In this document: piece after piece, positions 1 through 12,400 of the stretch
Numbering within the stretch: the stretch's first letter is position 1
How the letters are laid out: each line of letters starts with the position of its first letter
NCBI GenBank assembly: GCA_014904985.1
Contig: MU128972.1
Coordinates: 94,462 to 158,461, forward strand
Reading direction: 5' to 3'
Source of the DNA: Hydnum rufescens UP504
Lineage: Eukaryota > Basidiomycota > Agaricomycetes > Cantharellales > Hydnaceae
DNA: 64,000 bases
Notes under the pieces: model-generated
What the model saw: the letters and a program-made list of their open reading frames with translations, nothing else
Told to the model about the DNA's origin: nothing
The model's database searches: none
Program-made: the position numbers and the translations under genes

Positions 1-2833
1 CTGGACAACGAGGATGCAGCTAAGTCAGTCTCCATTCGTTCGGTCGAAGACGGTCCCCTCAAATGGGTTTACGCTGCACTCACCTCCACACTCGAGATTG
101 CTAAAGTACGCCCTTTCTATCCCTTCATCCCCCCACTGCCTTCATCTTTTCTTATACAGAACGTCCCTCACCACCATCACGCATGCCTAGAATTAGCGGA
201 TCGATGCATTGCCCTACTGGATCTCGTAAAAGGTGTTGTAGATGGGTCGTTCGGTGATGGTTCCACGATGCATAAGCTCTCCCAACATTTGTTGAGATAT
301 CAAGTGTTCGTCTTATGTCCTCCGAGTGTGACACATGCCAATGAACATACACCCAATTTTCAGGGAATTCGAGGACCTCGCCAAGTACATGGCAAAGCAA
401 AAAAAGCGTGGCTGGTTCTCATCCTCTATCCTCCATCGCTCTTCCATTGAGAAAAAGGTTGAAGCGCGCTCTCGTCGCCTCGAAGAAATCCGTATGGGAT
501 TTGTGGTACGTCTCCCTCCGTCAATTTTTGCCAATTTTTGCATTCAACTCTGACATGGATCCTTGAAACGTTCCCCAGTGGTTACAAAACGTGGATCATC
601 ATCACCACCACCATCACGAGATGGAAAAGCCTTCCACTGTCTTAGACTCGCCTCTGGCTTCTCGCCATCCCAAGTTCGACCATCTAGATGACAGTTTCGA
701 TTCATCTTTCAGTGACGAAGTACGTATCCAACGTTTCCCAACTTCCCCCTATCTCACCCCCGAGCCCTCCATACAGTCCATTCACGGTTACGACCGCGGA
801 CACAACGACATCGATTACCTTGAAAATATTTCTGACCACAAAATTGTTGTACCGCCCAGTGCCCTGCCTCCAACACCCCCATCCGATATTGTTACAGAGT
901 CCCCGCGGATAAAGGATGCGCTCGGTTATGCTGCAAACAACGTTTCAGTAGAACAAGACAGGGTCACCAACCCTTCTGTAGATCAAGATGACCTTAATTC
1001 CAATTCCGACCCTGGCCTAGACAATCAGCACGGAGGTTTCGAAACACCCGGATCTGAAGCCATTGTTGAACCCGTGGATCAAGCGCGTCCTGTTTCTGAT
1101 CGTCTGAATGGTACGGAGTCACAAGCGGAAGTAGAGCCGTCGCTTGGCATCAAAAGAGACGAACCACCGTTGGTATCCGGTATGTCTCCCGTGCAAGACA
1201 GCGTGGGCCCTAGTGACGTGCTTGGCCATCCCATCTCCGAATCGTCCCCTGTACTCGATGACGATGTATCTCAATCCCCCGCAGAGCCTGATTCATTGTC
1301 TTCGCTTGAGGAGAACCGAGATTCTTCCGATCCACTGGAGTCCAAACAGGACCCCTTGATTTTGTACCGTCCGCGCCCGCCGCTGCCGAAGCCCAGGCTC
1401 CCTATCATCACGGAGTATCGCAAGAGTCAATCACCCCTCCTCAGTCGTCAGACTTCCCGGAGCATCAAATCCACTTTACTAAGGATCTCGACCAACGCGA
1501 TGTCCCAGATGCCATTCCCGCTGGCGTGTCAGTTGATGACTCCGTTGCCGAAGTTATCACTGGCGATGCTGAGGTTGGACAAACCGTCCAATGTACCGAC
1601 GGCGCAACGGTGATTGCGCCATTTGCTGATATTTCCATGTCTGTTCCTACTATGGAAGTTGGGGATTCGGCGCTTACCACCTCTCCGAGCCCCAAGACCA
1701 GTAGTGACCTCCCACTCATCGTCCCCACTCTTGGCCAGAAGGATGATACTCAATACCATGAGCCCGAGCTGCTTGAAGGTGTTGGGTATGATCATGAGTC
1801 CGCAGACCTCTCCAGCATCCCTCCCGAAGCCCCCGAGGGTGAAGCCGATGCCGATATTCTCCATCCTGGAGTCGTGCCAATTGGATCAGACGTCTTCGAG
1901 CTCGGGGTAGATGACAATGCTGGGGTATTCCCTCCATATTCCACGGGGTCTGAAGAATCGACCCCCGTCGTCCTCGATTCTATGCCATCAGAACCCAGCA
2001 TCGAAGACGTCTACAAGGCCGAGGAGCCTCACGATGTGGAGCCAGCATTACTGGCTGTTGATGAACCCGTACCGCTGCAGCAGACCCCAGTCCCGGAAAA
2101 CATTCAGACTTCCAATCCTTCTAGTCAAGAAGAGCATTCTATTACACATCTCTCGCCTATCCAAACCCCCCCCTCATGAAACATCTACTGCCGATGCACT
2201 TCGATCTACCCCCACACATCCGGAACCCGTTGATTATACCCCTTCTGCCTCAACCGTCCCTTTATCGTCGTCCACTATGCTCGTTGGGAATCCGTCAGTT
2301 GAGCTCGCTCCTCTCCCGATACCCCCACGCGACATCTCATTCTCTACCCTCACCCCCACCATCTTCGAGCCGATATCCAACACTTCTGCCACTGCATCTG
2401 GCCTTGATACGCCATGTTCCAGTCCAGATGCCGTCACCCCAGATTCTGACTTGGCTGCCGTAGCAAGGAAGCCCATAGCATCACCTTCAACGTCACACAC
2501 TACGCCCGATCATGCCCTTCGGCCCACGAGTGTCCATGGCGAATCCCAGGAACTCTCTCCGCCGAACGGTCATCGTCATCCTCAACTCGATGAATCTCCC
2601 GAATTCTGGAAAAGGATGCGGCGCCTGATGAGGACAGGGACAACATTCCTCCCGCACGGTCTCTTCCTCCTATCTGTCTATCTCATCTTGGATCAAGAGT
2701 TCGTCATCATCTTGTAGGGTTGGGGATGATGGATATCTCATGGGTTCATAACAGATTGAAGGAGAGCACCGACTTTGTGGACATGTATTATTTTATTGTA
2801 TTACTCTGTACTGTAAGGTGTATGTCCCAGTAA
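1..2833 (+). CDS. MLKL/HeLo-like four-helix domain protein with long disordered tail (5' partial, frameshifted)
   Basis: The window opens inside an exon reading LKWVYAALTSTLEIAK. After an intron the protein continues with ACLELADRCIALLDLVKG and then FEDLAKYMAKQKKRGWFSSS and IEKKVEARSRRLEEIRMGF. This helical pattern resembles the N-terminal four-helix domain of fungal MLKL/HeLo-like proteins, a fold known elsewhere for membrane targeting in regulated cell death. Introns lie at about 105-160, 305-330 and 506-580. From 591 the protein is a low-complexity acidic, Pro/Ser-rich tail of about 700 residues that begins with a seven-His run. The tail reads well only if the frame changes three times: near 1365-1385, at an eight-C run (2166-2173) and at an A run (2610-2613). 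The last frame ends at TAA 2831-2833. No kinase domain is visible. The family call is by eye; the function is inference. The 5' end is outside the window. Confidence 0.6.
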
Positions 2834-3216
2834 TTAATGATCAAATAAATGCATGACAAGTTCGGCCACGAGTCTTGATACTGTAAGAAGTCTTTTGGCA
2901 CTCTTCTAACCGATGTGATTCATCTTGGGGAAACCATGAACGTTAATGAGATTGTTCTGGACTCGATTTGGGGTTAAGTTTACAGTATAGATTGTGCGTT
3001 CCAAAGAGCAGGTGTGCAATTATAAGTGCTTTATTTTACTTAACCAAGGGATGCCTATAGGGAATTACCTAGCGAACTCGATACGAAAATGCATTTGACT
3101 GAGGCAGACTATTAATTGATACAAAAGGCATGAGTATGATCATCTTACTATAAGAAGTGCGGGAACTAAGATCTACTCCAGTGGCGCAAAAGGGAAAAGA
3201 AAAGGGAGAAAATGTA
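2834..3216. other. Convergent 3' intergenic region
   Basis: AT-rich sequence between two converging genes. It must hold both 3' untranslated ends. No coding frame or repeat is evident. Confidence 0.5.
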
Positions 3217-4051
3217 CTAATCATCCCTCCAGGCAACTTTGTCCGCTGCCCACTGCTCGGACCATATCTTGCGCTTATGGTAAGTCTTGCGGAGATCTTT
3301 AAACTGCCGTATGAATTCATCGACTACATCTCCTCTCGCACCATCTTCAGGGGTAGGGGCAGATGCTGACGTTGAGGAGACAGAGGAAGCTGTGTTGGGT
3401 GCTGAGGAGCCGGGTTGGGATGAAGAGGACGGCTGGAGCGGCTGAGATCGAACAAAGGAGGAGGCGAGTGATTCGGAGAGGTCGTCTTGGGCAGTTGTGG
3501 AATGCCTGAGACGAAGCAGGAGGAATGAAGGTGAGTAACGCTACGGGTGCAGATCGATTCGATCCCATCGGTTTGTTTCGTCAGATCGAATCCAAAGGCA
3601 GAGGAGAGCAAGCAAAGGTGAGTCGGCACCTGATATAGTTCTCTCTGTTCTCGTTCCACTTCTTTCTGTCTCACTTGAAGAGCCTTTGCCTCGCTGAACG
3701 CATCCTGCGTTTCAGCGCGCAGCCTGTATACGTGGTCTTGAAGAGCCAGATTTCGCTCTTATATTCTGCATCAGATCGGAGTGCGAGAGAGAGATATACG
3801 GCGCATCACGCAACTGGCTATAGACTCGTTGGCCATACCGAGTTCTGTCTGGGCGTGCAATAGAGCCTTGACCGCAGGGAGGGAGTGAAACGTCGCATGG
3901 AAGAAGGCCGGGTCAGATATGAGTTCCTCTAAATCTTCTCTCCTATCGGCCGACATCACAAGTAAATAACTATCCAGTTCCACAGACGGTGGGCCATGTC
4001 CACATACGAGAGAGAGCTTAATTCAGGAAAATCGTGAAATAATTGCGGCAT
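3217..4051 (-). CDS. VPS37: ESCRT-I subunit VPS37 (Mod_r domain)
   Basis: VPS37 is a subunit of ESCRT-I, which sorts ubiquitinated membrane proteins into multivesicular bodies on endosomes. The spliced protein starts MPQLFHDFPELSSLS, and a GT-AG intron joins this to REDLEELISDPAFFHATFHS. It continues as ELGMANESIAK, then RNLALQDHVYRLRAETQDAF and VRQKEVEREQRELYQ (coiled coil). The last exon reads SPSFLLLRLRHSTTAQDDLS, followed by a Ser/Pro linker and the C-terminal DEFIRQFKDLRKTYHKRKIW...QWAADKVAWRDD. This order matches the Mod_r domain of VPS37. Four exons and three introns restore one continuous frame with no damage. The stop is at 3217-3219. The start is the first ATG of the frame (4049-4051) and lies about 40 bp from the GATGC-rich block upstream. 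Confidence 0.88.
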
Positions 4052-4089
4052 GGACATCTGTGTCGACCGGGAGTTGCCAGGGATAGTAG

Positions 4090-4240
4090 AAATACGCATC
4101 CGATGCGCGCATCGGCATCAAAATTCCCTATTGAGTTTACGCATCAGCATCGCATCAGCAGCAAGGCAGCGGCAGCAGCGAAATGCGCATCGGCAACCAC
4201 ACGCATCGACACGCATCCAGCACACGCATCACCGGTGTTG
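4090..4240. repeat. GCATC-rich repeat block (left)
   Basis: The pentamer GCATC or close variants recur many times here, often as CGCATC. The block ends near 4230 with CGCATCACCGG. A block near 5427-5500 carries the opposite-strand version. It lies just upstream of the VPS37 start, so it is probably within that gene's promoter. Confidence 0.65.
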
Positions 4241-4722
4241 ACAACGCTGTGGCTCAGACACGCGATCCTTGGCTTTCTTATCGTATTCTCATGGTCTCTA
4301 TGGTCTACCCCGACGCCCAGAATCATCCACAATGTGGTCTCCATGCCTTGTTGTTAGTTACTAAATTTGGAAATACGAAGCAACCTGGCAGTAAGTTCAA
4401 CATATAGAATGCCCGCGCCATTTCCCAGTGCTGATTGGTCCAGCGACTTCTACCCAGTAGTCTCTGTTCCACCCTCTCGGATAGCCCACAGAATCACTCG
4501 AACGCCACGCTCCCGAAAAGAGCTTCTCTCCGCGAGAGTCTTGGAATCACACTAGGACTGCCTAGGGAGGCACTTGCGTCTCGCCGTCCCCTTCAGCAAA
4601 GCACCATTCCCAGTGGTGACCTCCTCCATGACATAGGTACATACGAGACCGCTCAAAGCTCTCTCACCCGTATACAGGTGGGAAGTGGTGACAGCCACTT
4701 TGCATATATAGCATAGAAGTAT

Positions 4723-4952
4723 CAATAGATAATTCAACGAATGGAATGGGGACTTGAGAATAGGTGGGTCAATGAATGGATGGGCAATCAAGAATAGATA
4801 AGCCAACAAAGGGATTGAGAATAAATAAGTCAATGAACGGTACGGAGAATAGATAAGCTAACGGTATGGGGGATTCAGAATAAATAAGTCAATGAATGGT
4901 ATGGGGCCGGGGCTTGAGAATAGATAACTCAAAGAATGGTATGGTGGATTGG
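4723..4952. repeat. Degenerate minisatellite, about seven units
   Basis: About seven imperfect tandem units of 26-40 bp share the core GAATAGATAAGTCAATGAAT followed by GGTATGGGG. Units begin near 4723, 4758, 4791, 4819, 4845, 4878 and 4918. Units differ by substitutions and by the length of the G-rich spacer. No open frame runs through the array. Confidence 0.75.
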
Positions 4953-5426
4953 GAGAGTTGAAAGATTCAAGGGGAGTGTAAAAGTAGTGTGGTGAAGTCT
5001 TGACTGACCAGTGGGAGGTTCAGGAATCCTGAGGATGAAGGGTGTACGATATTCCTCAGATGATCGAGAGCCATCAGGCAGATGTGAAGCCATACCCTAG
5101 GGGGCTGAGGGAACTAGCAAAACGTCAGTGATGATAGAACTGATGTTCAGGCGTGACCTAAGCAAATCCAGAAATCCGGCGCACTAGCGCCTATGGAAAG
5201 ATCATCCATATAACACTCGAACTCCTGGGGAGCAAGGCAAGCTTAAGGAACTCTCAGGTGACACAAGGACATCAAATTCCATTTGTGTTGTCAATGTAGA
5301 GTGTATTTTGAGTAAGAGACGAGTAAAGCGCGGAGTCGTACAGCCAATAGCATTTCCAAGCTTAAATTGTATCACCGAGGGTCTACATGCAAGAGCTTAA
5401 TGGAATTATACATAGCTGAAGGACTT

Positions 5427-5500
5427 CAGTGTTCCGGTGATGCGCGCATCAGGCCGATCGCTGCGGCGATGCGATGCGATGCGGATGATGCGCAAATCTC
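5427..5500. repeat. GATGC-rich repeat block (right), inverted relative to 4090-4240
   Basis: The block starts CAGTGTTCCGGTGATGCG and continues with tandem GATGC units, including GCGATGCGATGCGATGCGG. CCGGTGATGCG at its inner edge is the reverse complement of CGCATCACCGG at the inner edge of the left block. The CAGTG start and subterminal GATGC array recall non-autonomous hAT-like elements, but I see no target-site duplication or second terminus. It lies about 110 bp upstream of the RPN7 start codon. Confidence 0.55.
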
Positions 5501-5611
5501 CGGGCTCAAGCGTGACGCGTCTTCGTGCCTCACACTAACGATCGTGAGCGTCCCTCTTCTCCGGTGTTTCAATGGACCTCATACACGTACATGATGCATG
5601 TTTACAGGGCC

Positions 5612-7139
5612 ATGGCTGGAGAAGACGATGTGTTGCCTATTCCCAACCTCAGCGTTGCACAATACTACTTCACACTCTCAAGTCCAAAGCTCGCTCATCT
5701 CCATGCCCAGGCGAGTCAGAATTTTCTGAAGGCCATTGAAGCGGATGGTCAGTATATGTTTGGTGTGAAATGCCACTCGTGACTCACGCGCGCCCCAGAA
5801 ATGGCACCGCACTTCAAATTGCTCTTGTCGCAGAGCCCAGCGATCCTTCCGTCCTCTTTGCTCACCGACGCACCTGGCCTCATCGAAAAGCTAGAAGCGA
5901 AGAATAAAACTACCCTGGAGGCTTTAAATTTACGACTAGAAGAGGCAGAAAAGACAGAAGGCGAGATGGAAATTAGCGATGCACTACGTGCGAAAGCTGC
6001 GTACCTCACCAGGATTGGTGATAAGGTGCGCCGATTCCTTGTTGCATAGTCGGCTCGATGAATGCAGATTGACTCTGAGGTCTTCTGCAGGATGCATCGG
6101 TGGCAGCTCTCAAGCTAGCACTATCTAAAACGCCAGGGCTGGGGGCCCGTATAGATCTTACGCTCACGCTTGTCCGCGTCGGTTTCTTCTTCAACGACAG
6201 CAAATTGATAGATCCCAATCTTTCCTCGGCTGAAAAGTGCGTTCGTTTGCCTGGTCTGAGGGCACAATCTCACGCACCTCTTGTAGACTAATCGAGGAAG
6301 GCGGGGACTGGGATCGCCTAAACCGTCTCAAGGTCTACCGCGCTCTCAACTTTTTATCCCTTCGCCAATTGAAGAAAGCTGGTGAACTCCTGGTGGACTC
6401 GCTCTCAACTTTCACAGCCACGGAGCTCTTTGAATACAACGACTTCGTCGGGCTCGCCATAATTGTGAATACGCTGGTTTTGAAGCGCGTTGATCTGAAG
6501 AAGAAGGTGCGCCGTCTTATAAGGCTCAACGTAACGGATATTGAATATATGGGGTGGTAGATCATCTCATCGCCTGAAGTGACGCAGTGTTTGCTCGATG
6601 TACCGGTTCTCGGCGATTATCTCATGTCAATATACAACTGTGACTACGCAAAGTTTTTCGTGGCGCTTGGTGGGTCTATCGTCTTGTCTCATTGGATTTC
6701 TTTCACGTTATTCACACATCCGTGGATTAGCAACTCTCGAGCAAACACACCTGCTACCCTCACGCCTCCTTTGCCCACACGCGCGATATTATGTCCGCGA
6801 AATGCGAATCCTCGCTTATTCGCAGATTCTCGAATCCTATCGGAGTCTCACGCTCCAAAGCCTCGCATCATCGTTCGGTGTTGGGATCGACTTTGTAGAT
6901 CGGTAAGCCAATCATCTATCATCCTTCCACGAGACAGAACTATAGCTAAATGCGACCGTTTCAATAGTGACCTCTCTCGCTTCATCTCATCGGGCCGGCT
7001 GAACTGCACGATCGACCGGGTGCACGGAATTGTCGAGACCAATCGGCCAAGTTCGAAGAACGCACAATACGAGAACCTCGTCAGGCAGGGTGACATGTTG
7101 CTGAATAGCGTACAGAGATTGAGCCGGGTGCTGTACTAA
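5612..7139 (+). CDS. RPN7: 26S proteasome regulatory particle lid subunit RPN7 (PSMD6)
   Basis: RPN7 is a non-ATPase lid subunit of the 19S regulatory particle, which recognises and deubiquitinates proteasome substrates. Exon 1 gives [20 protein letters not shown]. Later exons give the helical repeat region ([60 protein letters not shown]). The C-terminal PCI domain includes [40 protein letters not shown] and [15 protein letters not shown]. About seven exons are separated by short GT-AG introns, and all junctions restore frame. ATG at 5612 was chosen because [11 protein letters not shown] is the usual family start; the frame stays open further upstream only by chance. The gene is divergent from VPS37, about 1.56 kb away. 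It appears intact and full length. Confidence 0.93.
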
Positions 7140-7258
7140 TCCATAGAATTATACGCCCCTATAATATCAGGATGTGTATTTAATGGTCAGGTGTTGGCGG
7201 GATGAATCCATATCTTGGCCCCTTGCTTGATGGATTGACGGAGTAATACAGTTGCACC

Positions 7259-7440
7259 GCAAATGTAACCTCCTCGCCTACCGGTACGCCAAAGAACATG
7301 AGCGGGTCAATCTGATTGAGGCTGATGTGGTATGAGTCTAGTTCGTTGAGTGTCCAGTCGCTGCCAGACTTGGCGGAACGAATGAGGTTAGCCATGATAG
7401 TGTCGGATGGTGTGCGGCAGTACCCGGTGGATAGCGGCGG
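7259..7440 (-). pseudogene. Truncated copy of SGSDWT-family gene (exon 1 plus part of intron 1)
   Basis: On the minus strand this encodes MANLIRSAKSGSDWT..NEL...FFGVPVG (ATG at 7393-7395) and then runs into the start of what is intron 1 in the larger gene at 61836-62741. The two segments (182 bp here, 7259-7440; 190 bp at 62608-62797) match closely, with a few substitutions, a 3-bp indel and an 11-bp tandem duplication in the other copy. Because intron sequence is included, the copy came from genomic DNA rather than cDNA. The match stops at GCAAATGTAACC on one side and at GCGGCGG on the other. Nothing downstream continues the gene, so the copy is not functional. Confidence 0.75.
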
Positions 7441-7640
7441 CAGATCTAACCGGGCCTGAGCTGGAGAAAGCCGGTGGTATTTGAAGCCGTATCGGCAGTT
7501 ACCGACTCCTTTACAGTTTTACGCACGCTTTTGGGTCAACGACTCCACCCCATCTGGTGTTGGACAGACAGAAAGCAAGGACTTAGTAGGTCCCTCACTG
7601 CTAACTTGCCCTCCTGCAGCCGCTGACGGCCCCCCAGATC

Positions 7641-8418
<778 letters not shown>

Positions 8419-8829
8419 AAGCTTGATATATGTGACCGTATGGCGTGCCCCTCAATATACAGTGACCTTGCATTGTCATGATTGTTGTAGACAACTATTC
8501 ATGCCAGTCAGAGCATCTAAGATCTCTTATCAACTGAGGAGCCGCTTCTGCGATGTGTGATTATATACACCTAGGGGCTAGCATCCGTTTACACCGTACA
8601 ATCAGTGCCGAATCCTCCATGGTAGTTGGTACGGGCCCGAGGACCCCGATTTCTTCCGGCCATGAATGGATTCCACACTGATCATCATGGAGGGACAAGG
8701 GAGGTCTTCGGCGATGGAAGCATGCCACTTTTGGCGAAGAGATCGTAAGACAAGCACATACTAAACAGAAGGTCGCTACAAATATACTAGACACGGGTAC
8801 AAGGAAGAAGCCAGAAAACAAAAAAGAGC

Positions 8830-9480
8830 TAAATGGTCCCAGCATACCAAATCCCTTGCTGGGTATTCTTTGAAGTCGTCGTGAAAATCCTCACTGACTT
8901 CAACATGGGCAAGAACGTGATGAAGATCTCATCCAAGAGGCCTGGTGTGGACAGTACCTCGGGCGAAATGCTCATTGAAGCAGGCCGGGGAGGGAGAGGG
9001 TTCTTGAGCCGAGCTCGAATATTTGGGGGATCTCCGGCCAGGATTTATTAAATTGGGCCAGAGGAATTTTGTTCCCTTGCAAATATAACTTTAAATAACC
9101 GTCGAGAATTGAGATGGAGACAAAGAAGCGAGCGGCTGATGGGACTAACGCGGGGTTCTCCCATAATATCGGCCCATCGATAGCGTTTTCCGTCGAAAGT
9201 GAACTTGCGAGATCTACAAGGCCATTAGATTTTCCACAAAGGTTATACATTGGAATGCTGGACATACGATGATAATGGAAGACAGGGGGAGAGGATAGCA
9301 GAAAAATCGACTGGTCTGCTCCCGCGAACAGATATTTTGTCTGAGCGCACATCGCGCCATTCAAGGAGGAAAAGCTCTTCGTCAGGACTGAAGCTCCTAC
9401 TCCCAAGCATCTTGGTCAAAACAGTAACCGTAACTGGATCGTGCGTGGTCTTGACGATGTATAGCGTGTGGCCAGTCATG
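8830..9480 (-). pseudogene. DUF6593-like protein gene, frameshifted
   Basis: The minus strand starts MTGHTLYIVKTTHDPVTVTV (ATG 9478-9480) and continues FSPDEELFLLEWRDVRSDKI, a beta-rich pattern like the N-terminal half of DUF6593 proteins of unknown function. A GT-AG intron would join this to RKFTFDGKRYRWADI, the best family-like stretch. The frame then has to change to keep ARFFVSISILDGYLKLYLQG, and again near 9025 to reach PEVLSTPGLLDEIFITFLPM, like the hydrophobic C-terminal strand of the family. It ends near 8830. Two one-base shifts could be sequence errors or real decay. The family assignment rests on pattern memory and is tentative. Confidence 0.4.
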
Positions 9481-12400
9481 TCTATTACAGTTGTCTAGAA
9501 GAATTCCCTCGAAAAGTCAGAAGGGAAGGTCAACAAGGCGAGGATACCTTTCCCTCACATTGCTGGGGTTATCATGTGTAAATTGAAGCTCGATCATACC
9601 TGCGCTCGACGCCTTCATCCCCTCTGGGACCAGAGAGGTCTCGGAAGACGAAGCATGACTCGTACGGTGATATTCGAACGAATCCATGTGGTGGAGTGGT
9701 AGAGAAGGAGACTCGTGGCGATTCTAGAGAAGGGGCCCCGCAAATGGCCGTTAGGTGAGAGTTTTGATCCAATCATGAGGTGCGCCGGTTATACCTGCAC
9801 CTATAAATCCACATGTGATGTCCGCTCAATACCATTAATGCATAATTTTACCGTGACCCGCCGGGAGGGATCTTTATTCATCCGTTAAGCCTGGCGCAAA
9901 CCCCCTGCAAGCTACTTTCGGGTCTGGCCGAAAATAGCTGCAATTATTTGCGGATATCAATATATGCACCAATCCCTCAAATGGACAATCAATCGGCGCC
10001 TGTGCGGCTGGAATCACAATGGAACCCTCTCCAATCATTCGATCCATAACTTTCCTCAATGATGCCCTTGGTGGCTTGACGTCTCATTGCCCCTTCGAAC
10101 GCCAAGTACAGTAGTAAAGTAATTGCTATGGAATGGATCATATGGACTAGTTCTCGTAAGTGTAGTGTAGCACAAGAAAATATTCGTCCCCAACCCAACC
10201 CAAGGTACGATGTTGATCTTTGCGGCACGGTAATATGTTGAGTGAGAAATTTTTAGCAGCAGACCTATCCGTATCGAGACAGAATGTGATTCTCGGATCT
10301 ACCTCGGAAACATCCGTATTATATAATGTGGCCACTCGTAAAAACTGGGGTACCAAGAATGGCAATAACAAAAAAACTCCACAAAGTCGCCGGCAATAGT
10401 GCAAGACAGGAAACACTAGGTGCAATGGGTTAAATGGCCGTCAAGTACAAAACCCTGCGAGCTCTAGGTAGGCGGCATCCCCGGGTCACTGATTTTGAGG
10501 CGGATTTTGGCCAAAACATATATGCAAATTCACTGATTGGGGGGGGGGAAATCGGCTCCAAAGATTGTAAAAATAAAGCAGAACTGCCCGTAGCCACAAA
10601 GGCTTGCATTCCGATGCACGGTAGACGTAGAAGGCCTGAGTCGTCGCGGCTAACTCCGTATCGTGGGATGTTGCCTTTTATCGGAATCGAACACTGGTCC
10701 CAGCTTGGGTTTTCATGACCCGGGATACCGCCACATAGGCCGCGTTGGTGTCACTGCTTTATTGCTCATTCCAAGTCAGGTAGGAAGGCTAAAGGTCACG
10801 TGCTCTGGGCACACCCTCTGAGTCACGGCATTTGCCACTGACATTTATTAATGCCAGGATGTAATTCCCGTTTCAAACCACCCGCTGCTGCAAAATTTCC
10901 GTTTGGACACATGGTTTCCTGGGAGTTTACTCGAAAAGACCGTCGGCGAGTGCCGATTCGGTTAGGTAAGACGTCGTGTACCCAGCCGTAAAACCAAAAT
11001 AGGTAGAATGCTGGGCAGCGGATCCATTCCGCTGACATCTGAGGGCCAAAAAGTTTTCGACCTAGATGAAACCAAGTGCAGGTATCTAGTAGGTGAGGAG
11101 CCCACGCAAGGGGCCGGGGCCATACTGAATGTATTTAAATTCCCTGAGCTCTTGTTACAGACACAGCATTTCTTTGGTTCACAGGATCGTGAGAACTTAT
11201 TTGAGCAGCCCCAAGTTTCTAACTTCTCCGTTGTACTTTGATAAAATGCGGGTGATTCGTCATGAAGGGGAGATTAGTACAACCATCCTCGGTAATGTAC
11301 TTGTTTTCTGAGATTTTATCGCATTTCTTGAACTCTTTGGAATTATTTGACCCTCTAGCACGCTCTCACCGGGAAACTGACCCAATTTCGGAGGTTAGAA
11401 TGGCGGCGACTGGGAAGTCTGTATTTTGGGGTATAAAACCAACAGGAACGGACATCCTAAATCGAGTTTTTTCCGGGCAGCTGTCAATCTGACTATGAGG
11501 GGTCCTGGGACCCCTGATACCCATCGACGGCCTCTTCCCACGACGATCGTACACTCCTCGCATATCGGGATGCGGCAATTAGTTCAGAGAACGGAGCATC
11601 ATGATCCACATAGAACAGAATTCCCTCCCTATATAAACCCTTTGGGGTGAATCGCAGTGGATGCGCAGAAATGACGCCTGTACATAAAGCTCCAAATCGA
11701 TTAATGAAGGCACATATCGTGTAAATACCACTGGGCGCACCTTGTTCCGGATATTCACTATAGGGTGTAGTCTACAAGGGCGGGAGATATTAGAGAGGAA
11801 GGCCAATCACGAGGTCGCATCGGCTGAACAGTTTGGCCCTTGGGGAAGCATTTGGGGGCGGTAGTGGCATTCCAGAACGGAAATATTTACCCCAGTCCAG
11901 ATCGGATTGCTGTTGCGATAGGGAATCGCAAGGAGCTCGGAACAGAGCCTTTAGTGGATGGCTTAATGATAAGGGGGCAGAGTATCACTCGTGGTGTTTG
12001 CTGCTCTTACGAAGGATTTTCTGGTTGTTAAAGCGAATGTAGCTGTGGTTTGGTGCAACCCAGGACGCAGAGCTAGAGTACCATTAGTATCCCGCATTGC
12101 ATCGTGCTATCTCGCTGCTCACCAAACGGAGTGTCATGCCATGGGCGGCAAGTGTCTTCTCTTATCCCATCCTCACATCTTGGACTAATGATCGCCAGGA
12201 TTGGGAGTGAGGTGCTCCTGGCCAGACAAGGATACACGATGCAAAGCCGTTTGATCAACGATTATCAATTGATAGAATCAGAGCTACAACCCTTTCCAAT
12301 GTGATCGCAATATCCGTCAGCACTATGTGATCACTATGCGATCGCGGTTGCATTGAAATCTGTCGTTAATCCAAGGCTACCACGTAAGCAACTAGGGCGC

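Noticed and set aside
591..640. Seven-His run as an engineered tag
   Set aside because: It is encoded by mixed CAT/CAC codons inside an exon in a natural low-complexity region, right after a splice acceptor.
1365..1397. 33-nt intron to explain the first frame change
   Set aside because: GTACCG...CCCAG is present but 33 nt is shorter than any other intron here; a one-base change explains it better.
4252..5426. A single 1.4-kb foldback transposon bounded by the GATGC blocks
   Set aside because: No target-site duplication or coding capacity is visible, and the blocks could as well belong to two separate elements, so I report only the repeats.
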